NCBI RefSeq assembly: GCF_943788075.1 | Contig: NZ_CALSOW010000003.1 | Span: 62,001 to 126,000 of the forward strand | Length of the DNA stretch: 64,000 nt | Source: an uncultured Candidatus Pelagibacter sp. | GTDB lineage: Bacteria; Pseudomonadota; Alphaproteobacteria; Pelagibacterales; Pelagibacteraceae | Direction of reading: 5' to 3' | Shown: positions 46,133 to 56,587 of the stretch, in pieces | Layout: every line of letters starts with the position of its first letter | Position numbering within the stretch: the first letter of the stretch is position 1 | Made by a program: the position numbers and the translations under genes | The notes under the pieces: generated by a model | What the model saw: only the letters and a program-made list of their open reading frames with translations | Databases searched by the model: none | Told to the model about the DNA's origin: nothing

Positions 46133-46989
46133 TAATTTCCACTCCCAATGTCATAAGAAACAATTTTTACATAATCTAGTTGTCTAAAATCAGAATAAAA
46201 ACTTACAATATTTTTGTTAGTTTTATTATCATTAATCAATTTACCCACAGGTAAACCAGGTTTAAATAAACCTCCATAACCAGAAGTATAAACAATAATT
46301 TCTTTACCTTTTATTTTTTGATCATAATCATCTTTTGTATACTCAATCACTCCATAATTACTTCCAGTGCCAGACACCACAGCGTGAATATCTAGTGGTT
46401 CTAAGAGAACTGGAATTTTACTATTTAAATCAGACAGTAATAATGCTCTAGAATTGGTATAATTTACTTCAATTACTTTGCCCACTAAGTAACTATTATC
46501 TACTATTGCCATACCAATTTTTACATTATCTTTTGAGCCTTTGTTTAAGATAATTGATTTTAGATAAGGACTGTTTTTATCAACTAAAACCTTTGCATAC
46601 AAATCCTCTGACTGAAGTGTTTCATTAATCAGTTCTCTTAATTTTTTATTCTCTAATATTAAAAAATTATTATTTAATTTTTTTTCTTTTAAATTTTTTA
46701 ATTCAGTCTCATTTTTTTTAAATTGATCATAAAGACTTAAATGTTCATCTAGTTTAATGCTTAAATTTTTAAAATAATTCTCTGGAATTGAAATAATAAA
46801 TGATGAACGATAAACAATTTCGTTAATACCTATTTTGACATATTGAACAGGTTTAAAATTAATACTTCCTAATATTATTATAACGACTGATAAAAATAAT
46901 AGAGTTAATAATGAAAATTTTTGTTGATAACTTTTCTTTAAAAAAGCTGATCTAATTGCAATTACAAAATCATCTCTGATTACAGCCAT
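46132..46989 (-). CDS. mreC: Rod-shape-determining protein MreC
   Basis: A 285-aa bitopic protein: an N-terminal membrane helix (about residues 24-44), a coiled coil (about 85-120), and the periplasmic beta domain with AKVLVDKNSPYLKSIILNKG, VVDNSYLVGKVIEV and a GTGSNYGVIEY segment. It scaffolds the elongasome in the periplasm. It starts 5 nt after mreB. Confidence 0.92.
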   Translation of the reverse strand: MAVIRDDFVIAIRSAFLKKSYQQKFSLLTLLFLSVVIIILGSINFKPVQYVKIGINEIVYRSSFIISIPENYFKNLSIKLDEHLSLYDQFKKNETELKNLKEKKLNNNFLILENKKLRELINETLQSEDLYAKVLVDKNSPYLKSIILNKGSKDNVKIGMAIVDNSYLVGKVIEVNYTNSRALLLSDLNSKIPVLLEPLDIHAVVSGTGSNYGVIEYTKDDYDQKIKGKEIIVYTSGYGGLFKPGLPVGKLINDNKTNKNIVSFYSDFRQLDYVKIVSYDIGSGN

Positions 46990-46994
46990 TGATC

Positions 46995-48029
<1,035 letters not shown>

Positions 48030-49601
48030 TTATATACCTCTCACTTTTTGATTTTCTTGCTCCATTGGAGCTGTTTTATCACGTTTAATAATCATTTTAT
48101 TTAATGCATTAATATAAGCATTAGCTGATGCAACTAATGTATCTGTATCAGCTGCTTGACCCACTGTTGTTTTACCTTTTTCTTCAATTTTAACACTCAC
48201 TGTTGCCTGTGCATCTGTTCCCTCTGTTACAGCATGAACTTGATATAGTTGTAAATTAACGTCGTGTGGATAAAGAGCTTTAATACATTTAAATATAGCA
48301 TCAACTGGTCCATCACCTGTTTCTGAAGCTTGTTTTACATCTCCGTAAACATCTAAAGTCATTTCTGCTCTTTGTGGTTCACCTGTTCCTGCAAAAACCT
48401 TTAATGATTTTAAGCTAATAGCATTAACTTTATTATCAATAATTAAACTATCATCCACCAATGCAATGATATCTTCATCATAAACATGTTTTTTCTTATC
48501 TGCTAAGACTTTAAATTTTGCAAATGCGTTACTTACTACATCATCAGTAAGATCAGGGTAACCTAAGCTATTCATTTTATCTTTGAAAGCATGTCTTCCA
48601 GAATGTTTACCCATTACTAAAGAAGTTTGTTTAACTCCTACACTCTCTGGTGTCATGATTTCATAAGTTTGTCTATTCTTTAACATCCCATCTTGATGAA
48701 TTCCTGCTTCATGAGCAAAAGCATTTTTGCCAACAATAGCTTTATTGTATTGAACCGGAAAACCAGTTGCATTCGATACAATTTTTGATGCTTTACTTAA
48801 TAATGTTGTATTAATACCTGTATCATAAGGTAACAAGTCTGGTCGTGTTTTAATTGCCATAACAACTTCTTCTAATGCTGCATTACCCGCTCTTTCCCCT
48901 AGTCCATTTATTGTACATTCAATTTGTCTTGCACCTGCCTGAACTCCAGCTAAAGAGTTTGCAACGGCTAAACCTAAATCGTTATGACAATGAGTAGATA
49001 AAATTGCTTTATCTATATTAGGAACTTTGTTTAACAATGTTTCTATTATTGATGTAAATTCAGAAGGTATTGTATACCCAACAGTATCTGGAATATTTAT
49101 TGTAGTAGCTCCGTTTTTAATAGCAAGTTCTACTGTCTTACACATATAGTCCATATCAGTTCTTGTCCCATCTTCACAAGACCACTCTACATCATCAGTA
49201 AATTTTCTTGCATACGCCACATGTTTTCCAATAGACTCATATACGTCCTCGGGTGACATGTTAAGCTTGTGTTTCATATGTAAAGGACTTGTTGAAATAA
49301 ATGTATGAATTCTAAATCTTGGAGCATGCTTCAATGCTTCATAAGCTCTATCAATATCTTTTACGGAGTGTCTAGAGAGACCCGCTGGAATAGAATTTTT
49401 TAAAATTTTACTTACTTCTGAAACTGCTTCAAAATCTCCAGGTGATGCAATTGGAAAACCAGCTTCAATAATATCAACACCTAATTCATCAAATACTCTT
49501 GCTATTTGAATTTTTTCCTCCAAACTCATAGACGCACCTGGTGATTGCTCACCATCTCGCATAGTAGTATCAAATATAAAAACTCTATCTTTGCTGCTCA
49601 T
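48030..49601 (-). CDS. leuA: 2-isopropylmalate synthase LeuA
   Basis: Condenses acetyl-CoA with 2-ketoisovalerate in the first committed step of leucine synthesis. The 523-aa protein has the TIM-barrel domain with DTTMRDGEQSPGASMS (about residues 11-26), metal-binding LSTHCHNDLGLAVANS and NGLGERAGNA. The C-terminal LeuA dimer domain (about 390-510), which binds the feedback inhibitor leucine, is also present. The upstream 100 nt contains a set of hairpins (see 49602-49702). Confidence 0.96.
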   Translation of the reverse strand: MSSKDRVFIFDTTMRDGEQSPGASMSLEEKIQIARVFDELGVDIIEAGFPIASPGDFEAVSEVSKILKNSIPAGLSRHSVKDIDRAYEALKHAPRFRIHTFISTSPLHMKHKLNMSPEDVYESIGKHVAYARKFTDDVEWSCEDGTRTDMDYMCKTVELAIKNGATTINIPDTVGYTIPSEFTSIIETLLNKVPNIDKAILSTHCHNDLGLAVANSLAGVQAGARQIECTINGLGERAGNAALEEVVMAIKTRPDLLPYDTGINTTLLSKASKIVSNATGFPVQYNKAIVGKNAFAHEAGIHQDGMLKNRQTYEIMTPESVGVKQTSLVMGKHSGRHAFKDKMNSLGYPDLTDDVVSNAFAKFKVLADKKKHVYDEDIIALVDDSLIIDNKVNAISLKSLKVFAGTGEPQRAEMTLDVYGDVKQASETGDGPVDAIFKCIKALYPHDVNLQLYQVHAVTEGTDAQATVSVKIEEKGKTTVGQAADTDTLVASANAYINALNKMIIKRDKTAPMEQENQKVRGI

Positions 49602-49702
49602 AACTCAATAATCTAGAAAAATCATAATACAATCTATAAGAGAGATTGCAAAATAATTTATTAAATTTCTCTTATTGTACGACCGTTTCAGGTCATTTAA
49701 TC
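49602..49702 (-). promoter_or_regulatory. Structured leader upstream of leuA
   Basis: The 101-nt gap holds three pairings read on the minus strand. A GACC/GGTC stem lies at 681-694 of the 49-kb block (49681-49694). An 8-bp stem pairs 49636-49643 with 49668-49675. A 6-bp stem pairs 49630-49635 with 49643-49648. The last two share bases and cannot form together. Mutually exclusive stems just before an amino-acid synthesis gene suggest attenuation, but no leader peptide rich in leucine codons is visible. Confidence 0.3.
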
Positions 49703-51385
49703 TTAATTATAAATTGACTCAATTTTTGGCATTAAGCGTAAAAGCTCTTTTGTGTAATCATGTTGAGGTTTTAAAAATAAATCCTCAGTATCTGAAACTT
49801 CACATAATTTACCATCTCTTAATACTCCAATTCTATCACACATTTGTCTAACTACCGGTAAATCGTGACTTATAAATAATATAGTCAAATTGAGTTGCTC
49901 TTGCAGGTCTTTTAATAAATTTAATATTTGAGCTTGAATACTTACATCTAAAGCAGAAGTTGGTTCATCACAAACTAAAAGTCTAGGCTGTGTTGCTAAT
50001 GATCTTGCAATTGATATTCTTTGTCTTTGACCACCAGAAAATTCATGTGGATAACGATCAGCTGAATTTTGAGCAAGCTCAACTGATTCTAATAAATCAA
50101 AAACATAACTATCTAAATCATTTTTACTTATTAAGGGGTTGTGAAGCTTTATAGGCTCAGAGACTATATCTCTTACTTTTAGTCTTCCATTTAATGATGA
50201 ATAAGGGTCTTGAAATATCATCTGTATTTGTTTTCTAAATTTCATCATTTCAGAATTTTGTTTAATTTTTGTTACACAAACATTATCAAAAAAAAATTCA
50301 CCTGCAGATGGTTTGAATAAATTTACAATCATTTTTGCTATTGTTGATTTTCCACTACCACTTTCTCCTACCAATCCAAATGATTCTCCTTCTCTAATAT
50401 TAAAAGAAACATCATTAACGGCCATTACAGAATTTTTTGAACTTTCAGTAAAAAAATTATCATCAAAACTTTTACTTAAATTTTTAACTTGTACTAAATC
50501 TTGTTTTATAATTTTCTTTTTAGTCCATCTATTTAATATTTTTAGATTATTTTTATTATCAATATTATTTTCTTTTTCGATAATCACAAATCTAGATATC
50601 TTTTTATTTGTTGGAGGTACAGAACTTACTAAACTTTTGGTGTAAGTTTCCTTTGGGTTTGTTAATATTTCTTTAGTGATACCGATTTCAACTACATCAC
50701 CATTTTTCATTACTGCTACTCTGTTAGCTGTTTCGGCTATAACACCCATATCATGAGTAATTAAAATTACTGCTAAATTTCTTTCTTTAGTTAATTTTTT
50801 AATTAAATCTAAAATTTGAGACTGAATAGATACATCTAGTGCAGTAGTTGGTTCATCTGCTATTAGTAATTCAGGCTCACAACATAATGCAAGTGATATA
50901 ACTACTCTTTGTCTCATTCCACCTGAGAACTGATGAGGGTAATCATCAAATCTTTTTGCAGCATCTTTTATTCCAACTTCTTTAAGCAAACTTATCGATC
51001 TTTCTTTTGCCTCTTCTTTAGTTAATGCTAGATGTGTTTGAATAGTTTCTATTAATTGCTCGCCAATTGTAAGTATTGGATTAAGTGAGGTTTGTGGATC
51101 TTGGAATATAAGTCCAATTTTTTTTCCTCTATATTTAACAATGTTTTTAGGATCTTCATGAATATTAAGCTCACCTAATAAAATAGAACCACTTGAAACT
51201 TTACCTGGTTCATCAATTAAATTAATAATTGCGTTTCCTACTGTGCTTTTTCCTGATCCAGATTCACCTACTAAACCTAATATTTCTCCTTTATTAACTT
51301 CAATATTTACATTTTTTGCTGCATAAACGGTTTCTTTTCTCATTTGATAGTTCACGCTTAGATCTTTAATTTTTAAGAAACTCAT
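49703..51385 (-). CDS. Dipeptide/oligopeptide ABC transporter, fused double ATP-binding protein
   Basis: A 560-aa protein that fuses the two ATPase subunits (DppD- and DppF-like) usually made separately. The first domain (about 1-260) has Walker A GESGSGKSTVGNAI, signature SGGMRQR and Walker B LLIADEPTTALD. The second (about 300-550) has GESGSGKSTIAKMI, SGGQRQR and LLVCDEPTSALD. It powers the permease pair encoded just upstream with a 4-nt overlap. Peptides, opines, nickel and glutathione are all possible substrates for this family. Confidence 0.92.
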   Translation of the reverse strand: MSFLKIKDLSVNYQMRKETVYAAKNVNIEVNKGEILGLVGESGSGKSTVGNAIINLIDEPGKVSSGSILLGELNIHEDPKNIVKYRGKKIGLIFQDPQTSLNPILTIGEQLIETIQTHLALTKEEAKERSISLLKEVGIKDAAKRFDDYPHQFSGGMRQRVVISLALCCEPELLIADEPTTALDVSIQSQILDLIKKLTKERNLAVILITHDMGVIAETANRVAVMKNGDVVEIGITKEILTNPKETYTKSLVSSVPPTNKKISRFVIIEKENNIDNKNNLKILNRWTKKKIIKQDLVQVKNLSKSFDDNFFTESSKNSVMAVNDVSFNIREGESFGLVGESGSGKSTIAKMIVNLFKPSAGEFFFDNVCVTKIKQNSEMMKFRKQIQMIFQDPYSSLNGRLKVRDIVSEPIKLHNPLISKNDLDSYVFDLLESVELAQNSADRYPHEFSGGQRQRISIARSLATQPRLLVCDEPTSALDVSIQAQILNLLKDLQEQLNLTILFISHDLPVVRQMCDRIGVLRDGKLCEVSDTEDLFLKPQHDYTKELLRLMPKIESIYN

Positions 51386-52317
51386 TTATTTAATCTTGGA
51401 TTTAACGTATCACGCATCCAATCCCCTAATAAATTAATAGAAAAAGCAAGTATTACTAAAAATATTGCTGGAAAAAAAGTAATCCACCATTCACCTGAAA
51501 ATAAAAAATCATTTCCTAGTCTAATTAAAGTTCCAAGTGATGGTGTTGTTGGTGGAACGCCAACACCTAAAAAACTTAGTGTAGACTCAGCAATAATTGC
51601 AAGTGCAAGACCAATAGTTCCTATTACCAATACTGGTCTTAAAATGTTTGGCAAGATATGCTTGAACATAATAACTAAGTTTGAAACTCCAATTATTGTA
51701 GATGCTGAAACATAATCTTTATTTTTTTCAACTAAAGTTGCCGCTCTAGATACTCTCGCAAATTGTGGCCATTCCGAAATGCCAATTGCAAATATCAAAA
51801 CATAAATTGCCATTTCATCATGCATCTCTCTAGAAATTAATCCTCTTGCAATACCATCAACTAATAAAGCCATTAAAATACTTGGAACAGTTAATTGAAC
51901 ATCGGTTAATCTCATTATAATCATTTCATATTTCCCCCCAAAATATCCAGCAGTCAATCCAAGTCCAACTCCTAATATCAAACTAAATATAATTGCAGAA
52001 AAACCCACTATTAATGAAATTCTTGATCCATACAAAATTGTAGATAGCATATCCCTTCCTTGTCCATCTGTTCCTAAGATAAATTTTGATAATCCCTCCT
52101 CTGTCCAAGATGGAGGCGTAAATGCTTCCATTAAAGATAACGAAGAAGGGTCAAATGGATTGTAAGGAGTAATTAGCTCAACAAAAAAAGAGCAGAAGAA
52201 AATTATAAATAAAATAAACGATGAAATTATAGCTGTCGGAGATTTTTTAAAACTAAAAAAAATATCACTATCTTTAATTCTTGACCAGGTAGTGTTAATA
52301 TTGTTATCCACTGACAC
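51382..52317 (-). CDS. Peptide-type ABC transporter permease (DppC-like)
   Basis: Inner-membrane permease, 311 aa, with six helices and the EAA loop VSASTIIGVSNLVIMFKHIL that contacts the ATPase. The N-terminal cytoplasmic segment and the FILGTDGQGRDMLSTILYGS region identify the DppC/OppC side. It overlaps the DppB-like gene by 14 nt and the ATPase gene by 4 nt. Confidence 0.93.
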   Translation of the reverse strand: MSVDNNINTTWSRIKDSDIFFSFKKSPTAIISSFILFIIFFCSFFVELITPYNPFDPSSLSLMEAFTPPSWTEEGLSKFILGTDGQGRDMLSTILYGSRISLIVGFSAIIFSLILGVGLGLTAGYFGGKYEMIIMRLTDVQLTVPSILMALLVDGIARGLISREMHDEMAIYVLIFAIGISEWPQFARVSRAATLVEKNKDYVSASTIIGVSNLVIMFKHILPNILRPVLVIGTIGLALAIIAESTLSFLGVGVPPTTPSLGTLIRLGNDFLFSGEWWITFFPAIFLVILAFSINLLGDWMRDTLNPRLNK

Positions 52318-53287
52318 TATCCCCCTTCACTCGAATTCTTGGGTCTATAAAATAATACAAAATATCAACTATAAAATTTATCATTACAAAAACAAACGCT
52401 ATAAATACTAAATAGGCAGACATAATTGGAATATCAACAAACTGAACTGCTTGAATAAATAAAAATCCCATACCCGGCCACTGAAAAACTGTTTCGGTAA
52501 TTATTGAAAAAGCGATTAATGTTCCAATATTTATTCCAGCAATTGTAATTACTGGGATTAATCCATTTTTTAATGCGTGTTTATATTTTATACTCTCTTC
52601 ACTGATCCCTCTTGCTCTTGCAAATTTAATATAATCTGTCTGTAAAATTTCCATCATTTCTGCTCGAACAAGTCTAATTATATAAGTCATTTGAAAAAGG
52701 CTTAGTGTAACTGAAGGAAGAATAATTGCTTTCCATCCTGAAATTGATAGAAATCCAGTAGTCCAAAATCCGAGGTCAACTACTTCGCCTCTTCCAAAAG
52801 AAGGTAATATTCCCAAGATAACTGCAAATAAATATATAAATAATATACCAATAACAAAAGTTGGAAGCGAAACCCCAAGAAGAGAGACTGCCAAAATAAC
52901 ATCACTTACAAAACTTTTTCTATTTATTCCTGTATAAACTCCAAGAAGAGTTCCGCTTATTAGAGCAATTAAAGCTGATATTACAACAAGTTCGATTGTT
53001 GCGGGCAATCTTTCTGCTATTAACTCAGAAACAGGTCTTCTTAATTGATAAGAAATACCAAATTCACCTTTGGATGCATTAACCACAAATCTAGAAAATT
53101 GAACATGAATAGGATCCATTAATCCCAATGTTTCTCTAAGTTCGTACCTTTCTTCATCTGAAGTCTCTTCTCCAACCATATTGTTGATTGGATCTCCTAC
53201 AAAATTGAATAATGAAAACGACACAAAGGCAACAACAAGCATCACCAAAGCAGACTGAAACAGTCGTTTAAAGAAATATTTTATCAA
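52304..53287 (-). CDS. Peptide-type ABC transporter permease (DppB-like)
   Basis: Inner-membrane permease, 327 aa, six helices. The N-terminus YFFKRLFQSALVMLVVAFVS is typical for DppB/OppB, and the EAA loop reads FARARGISEESIKYKHALKN. It pairs with the DppC-like permease. A strong hairpin lies between it and the binding-protein gene (53313-53342). Confidence 0.93.
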   Translation of the reverse strand: MIKYFFKRLFQSALVMLVVAFVSFSLFNFVGDPINNMVGEETSDEERYELRETLGLMDPIHVQFSRFVVNASKGEFGISYQLRRPVSELIAERLPATIELVVISALIALISGTLLGVYTGINRKSFVSDVILAVSLLGVSLPTFVIGILFIYLFAVILGILPSFGRGEVVDLGFWTTGFLSISGWKAIILPSVTLSLFQMTYIIRLVRAEMMEILQTDYIKFARARGISEESIKYKHALKNGLIPVITIAGINIGTLIAFSIITETVFQWPGMGFLFIQAVQFVDIPIMSAYLVFIAFVFVMINFIVDILYYFIDPRIRVKGDSVSG

Positions 53288-53312
53288 TTTAAGAAGGTAT
53301 TATTATTTTGAT

Positions 53313-53342
53313 ACTAGCCCTTTATAATTTTAAAGGGCTAGT
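53313..53342 (-). other. 12-bp hairpin between the binding-protein and permease genes
   Basis: A perfect 12-bp inverted repeat (ACTAGCCCTTTA at 53313-53324 and its complement at 53331-53342) with a 6-nt loop sits between the substrate-binding-protein stop and the DppB start. There is no T-run after it on the transcribed strand. It therefore looks like a partial terminator or mRNA-stabilising stem that allows far more binding protein than permease to be made, a common arrangement in ABC importers. Confidence 0.7.
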
Positions 53343-53353
53343 AAAAATATTAT

Positions 53354-54916
53354 TTAGTTAAAGCTAGCAGCCTTAAATAACGGTTCGTTATTTGGTCTAA
53401 TAGGCACGTTAACATTATTTTTTGCTGCCCAAGAAATTACTTGGTGATGTAATGGAAGATAAGAAATATCATCTTTTACAATTTTCCAAGCATTAGCTAT
53501 TGCAGCATTCCTTTTATCTAAATCAACTTCACCTTCCATAACTCTTATAGCAGCATCTACCTCTGAGTTACTAAAGTTAACTTTATTCCAGCTAGCACCA
53601 CTTTCATACAAATAATGAAACACATAGTGACTATCTAGAGTAGGAACACCCCAGCCAAGCATATAGAAATCACCTTGGTTATCTTTAAGTTCTTTAAAGT
53701 GTTTACTTTTAGTTTGTGCAAACAAGTTTACGTTGACACCAATTTTACCAAACATTCCAACAACGGCTGTACAAATTGCTTCGTCATTAACATATCTGTC
53801 ATTTGGACATCTTAGTTCAACATCAAAACCATTTGGATAACCTGCATCCGCTAATAGTTTTTTAGCAGCATTTACGTCATAAGGTAATCTTTTATCAAGA
53901 TCTGTAGTATACCCATTTACACCTGGGAAAGTGATAATTCCAGCAGGTTCGCTTAAACCTCTCATAACTTTTTTCTTGATCGCTTCAATATCAATTGCTT
54001 GATAAAGAGCTTGTCTTACCTCTTTTTTCTTAAATGGGTTATCACCTGTATTACCAGTTCTTAACTGATCAGCTGCTTGATCCATTCCTAAGAAAATCGT
54101 ACGCATTTGCGCAGTACTTTCAACTTTGTGTGCAGATGAAGATCCGATACGAGCCAAATCTTGAACTGGTGCATCAGTAACTAAATCAATTTCTCCAGAT
54201 AATAATGCTGCAACTCTAGTTGCTGCATTTTTAATTGGAAGCAATTCAATTTGAGTTACTTTTTTATCTGTCATCTCACCCCACCAATGCTTGTTTCTTT
54301 TAAACACTGTTTTAGTATTAGGCTCTCTTAAAGTAATTTTAAAAGGTCCTGTTCCTAAAGCATTAGTTGCTGAAAAAGTTTCTTGTCCAGCGTCCCAGTT
54401 TTGAGGAGACATAGCAAAATTCTTTTCAGACCATGGTTTTGACATTATAAAAATATTAGATAATTGATTTAAAAGAATTGGGTTTGGTTTACTTGTTGTA
54501 ATCTTAACGGAGTAATCACCTACAGCCTCAACTCCCGAAATTGTGCTGATATATTCTTTAAAATCAGAGGTTCTTTGTTTAGCTCTTAAAATACTGAACA
54601 CAACATCATCAGATGTCATTTTAGAACCATCAGAAAATTTAACATCTTCTCTTAATGTAAAAATCCAAGTGTTAGGATCAGTGGCTTGCCATTTTGTTGC
54701 CAAAGCTGGTTGAATTTTCATATCCACAGCTCTTTCAACTAAAGCTTCGTATATTTGTCTTGAAACTTGAGTTGTTGGACCCTCATTTTGTGCGTGCGGA
54801 TCTAGTGTAAGACTGTCTCCTTGCATTGACCATTTAATAGTTTTAGCCCACGCTGAAGAAAATCCAAATACTAGAACTACAGATAGTAGAACTCTTATAA
54901 AATTTTTGATTTTCAT
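53354..54916 (-). CDS. Peptide-type ABC transporter substrate-binding protein (SBP family 5)
   Basis: Periplasmic binding protein of 520 aa. It has a signal peptide (residues 1-24, ending SSAWA) and the family-5 pattern: DSLTLDPHAQNEGPTTQVSR, KWQATDPNTWIFTLREDVKF, FSDGSKMTSDDVVFSILRA and RQALYQAIDIEAIKKKVMRG. The RBS AGAGGAAA lies a few bases before the ATG. It is the first gene of the importer operon (binding protein, DppB, DppC, fused ATPase). The ligand is not predictable; peptides or opine-like compounds are likely. Confidence 0.93.
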   Translation of the reverse strand: MKIKNFIRVLLSVVLVFGFSSAWAKTIKWSMQGDSLTLDPHAQNEGPTTQVSRQIYEALVERAVDMKIQPALATKWQATDPNTWIFTLREDVKFSDGSKMTSDDVVFSILRAKQRTSDFKEYISTISGVEAVGDYSVKITTSKPNPILLNQLSNIFIMSKPWSEKNFAMSPQNWDAGQETFSATNALGTGPFKITLREPNTKTVFKRNKHWWGEMTDKKVTQIELLPIKNAATRVAALLSGEIDLVTDAPVQDLARIGSSSAHKVESTAQMRTIFLGMDQAADQLRTGNTGDNPFKKKEVRQALYQAIDIEAIKKKVMRGLSEPAGIITFPGVNGYTTDLDKRLPYDVNAAKKLLADAGYPNGFDVELRCPNDRYVNDEAICTAVVGMFGKIGVNVNLFAQTKSKHFKELKDNQGDFYMLGWGVPTLDSHYVFHYLYESGASWNKVNFSNSEVDAAIRVMEGEVDLDKRNAAIANAWKIVKDDISYLPLHHQVISWAAKNNVNVPIRPNNEPLFKAASFN

Positions 54917-54997
54917 TATTTCCTCTTTTTTAAATTTATTTAAAAAAGTATAGGTGAAATAATAAAATTATTATAGATAAAATTTTATACTAAAAAT

Positions 54998-56038
<1,041 letters not shown>

Positions 56039-56587
56039 TTAGTTAAATATTTCAGCGCCTCTAGTCATTGCTACCGCTCCAGTTCTTGAGACACTTATAA
56101 GACCGTGCGATTTTAAATTTTTTGCCATTTTATCAATTTCTCTTCTAAGGGCTGTAATTTGAATTACAGCAGATTTCTTTGTTTGATCTAATATAACTGG
56201 ATTGAATTTTTTACAAGCATTTAAAGCTTTATTTATTTTAGCTGAATTTCCAACTACCTTAAATAATGCCATTTCTTTGAAAATTACATTTTTATCTTCT
56301 CTTTTAAAATTACCAACTTTATGAACAGGCACTAATTTTTTTAGTTGAAGAACAATTTGTTTAATTACTTCAGGAGTTCCTGTTGTGACGATAGTAATTC
56401 TTGAAAGGTTATTTTTTTGATCCACTTCTGCAACAGCAAGGGACTCGATATTATATCCTCTTCCAGAAAACAGGCCTACTACTCTCGATAAGACACTCGC
56501 TTCATTATCAACCCAAACCACAATTATGTGAGTTTCTAATTTACTAACTTTAGTTGGGGTGCTGTATGCTGATTTAGATTTTGACAT
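56039..56587 (-). CDS. ilvH: Acetolactate synthase small (regulatory) subunit IlvH
   Basis: A 182-aa regulatory subunit with an N-terminal ACT domain (HIIVVWVDNEASVLSRVVGL, RGYNIESLAVAEVD) that binds valine, and the C-terminal domain (about residues 95-175). It activates the large subunit and gives feedback control. Its start lies directly after the ilvB stop with no gap. Confidence 0.95.
   Translation of the reverse strand: MSKSKSAYSTPTKVSKLETHIIVVWVDNEASVLSRVVGLFSGRGYNIESLAVAEVDQKNNLSRITIVTTGTPEVIKQIVLQLKKLVPVHKVGNFKREDKNVIFKEMALFKVVGNSAKINKALNACKKFNPVILDQTKKSAVIQITALRREIDKMAKNLKSHGLISVSRTGAVAMTRGAEIFN

Noticed and set aside
53313-53342. Rho-independent terminator ending the binding-protein transcript
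   Set aside because: The strong stem is not followed by a run of T on the transcribed strand, and the permease genes continue in the same direction.
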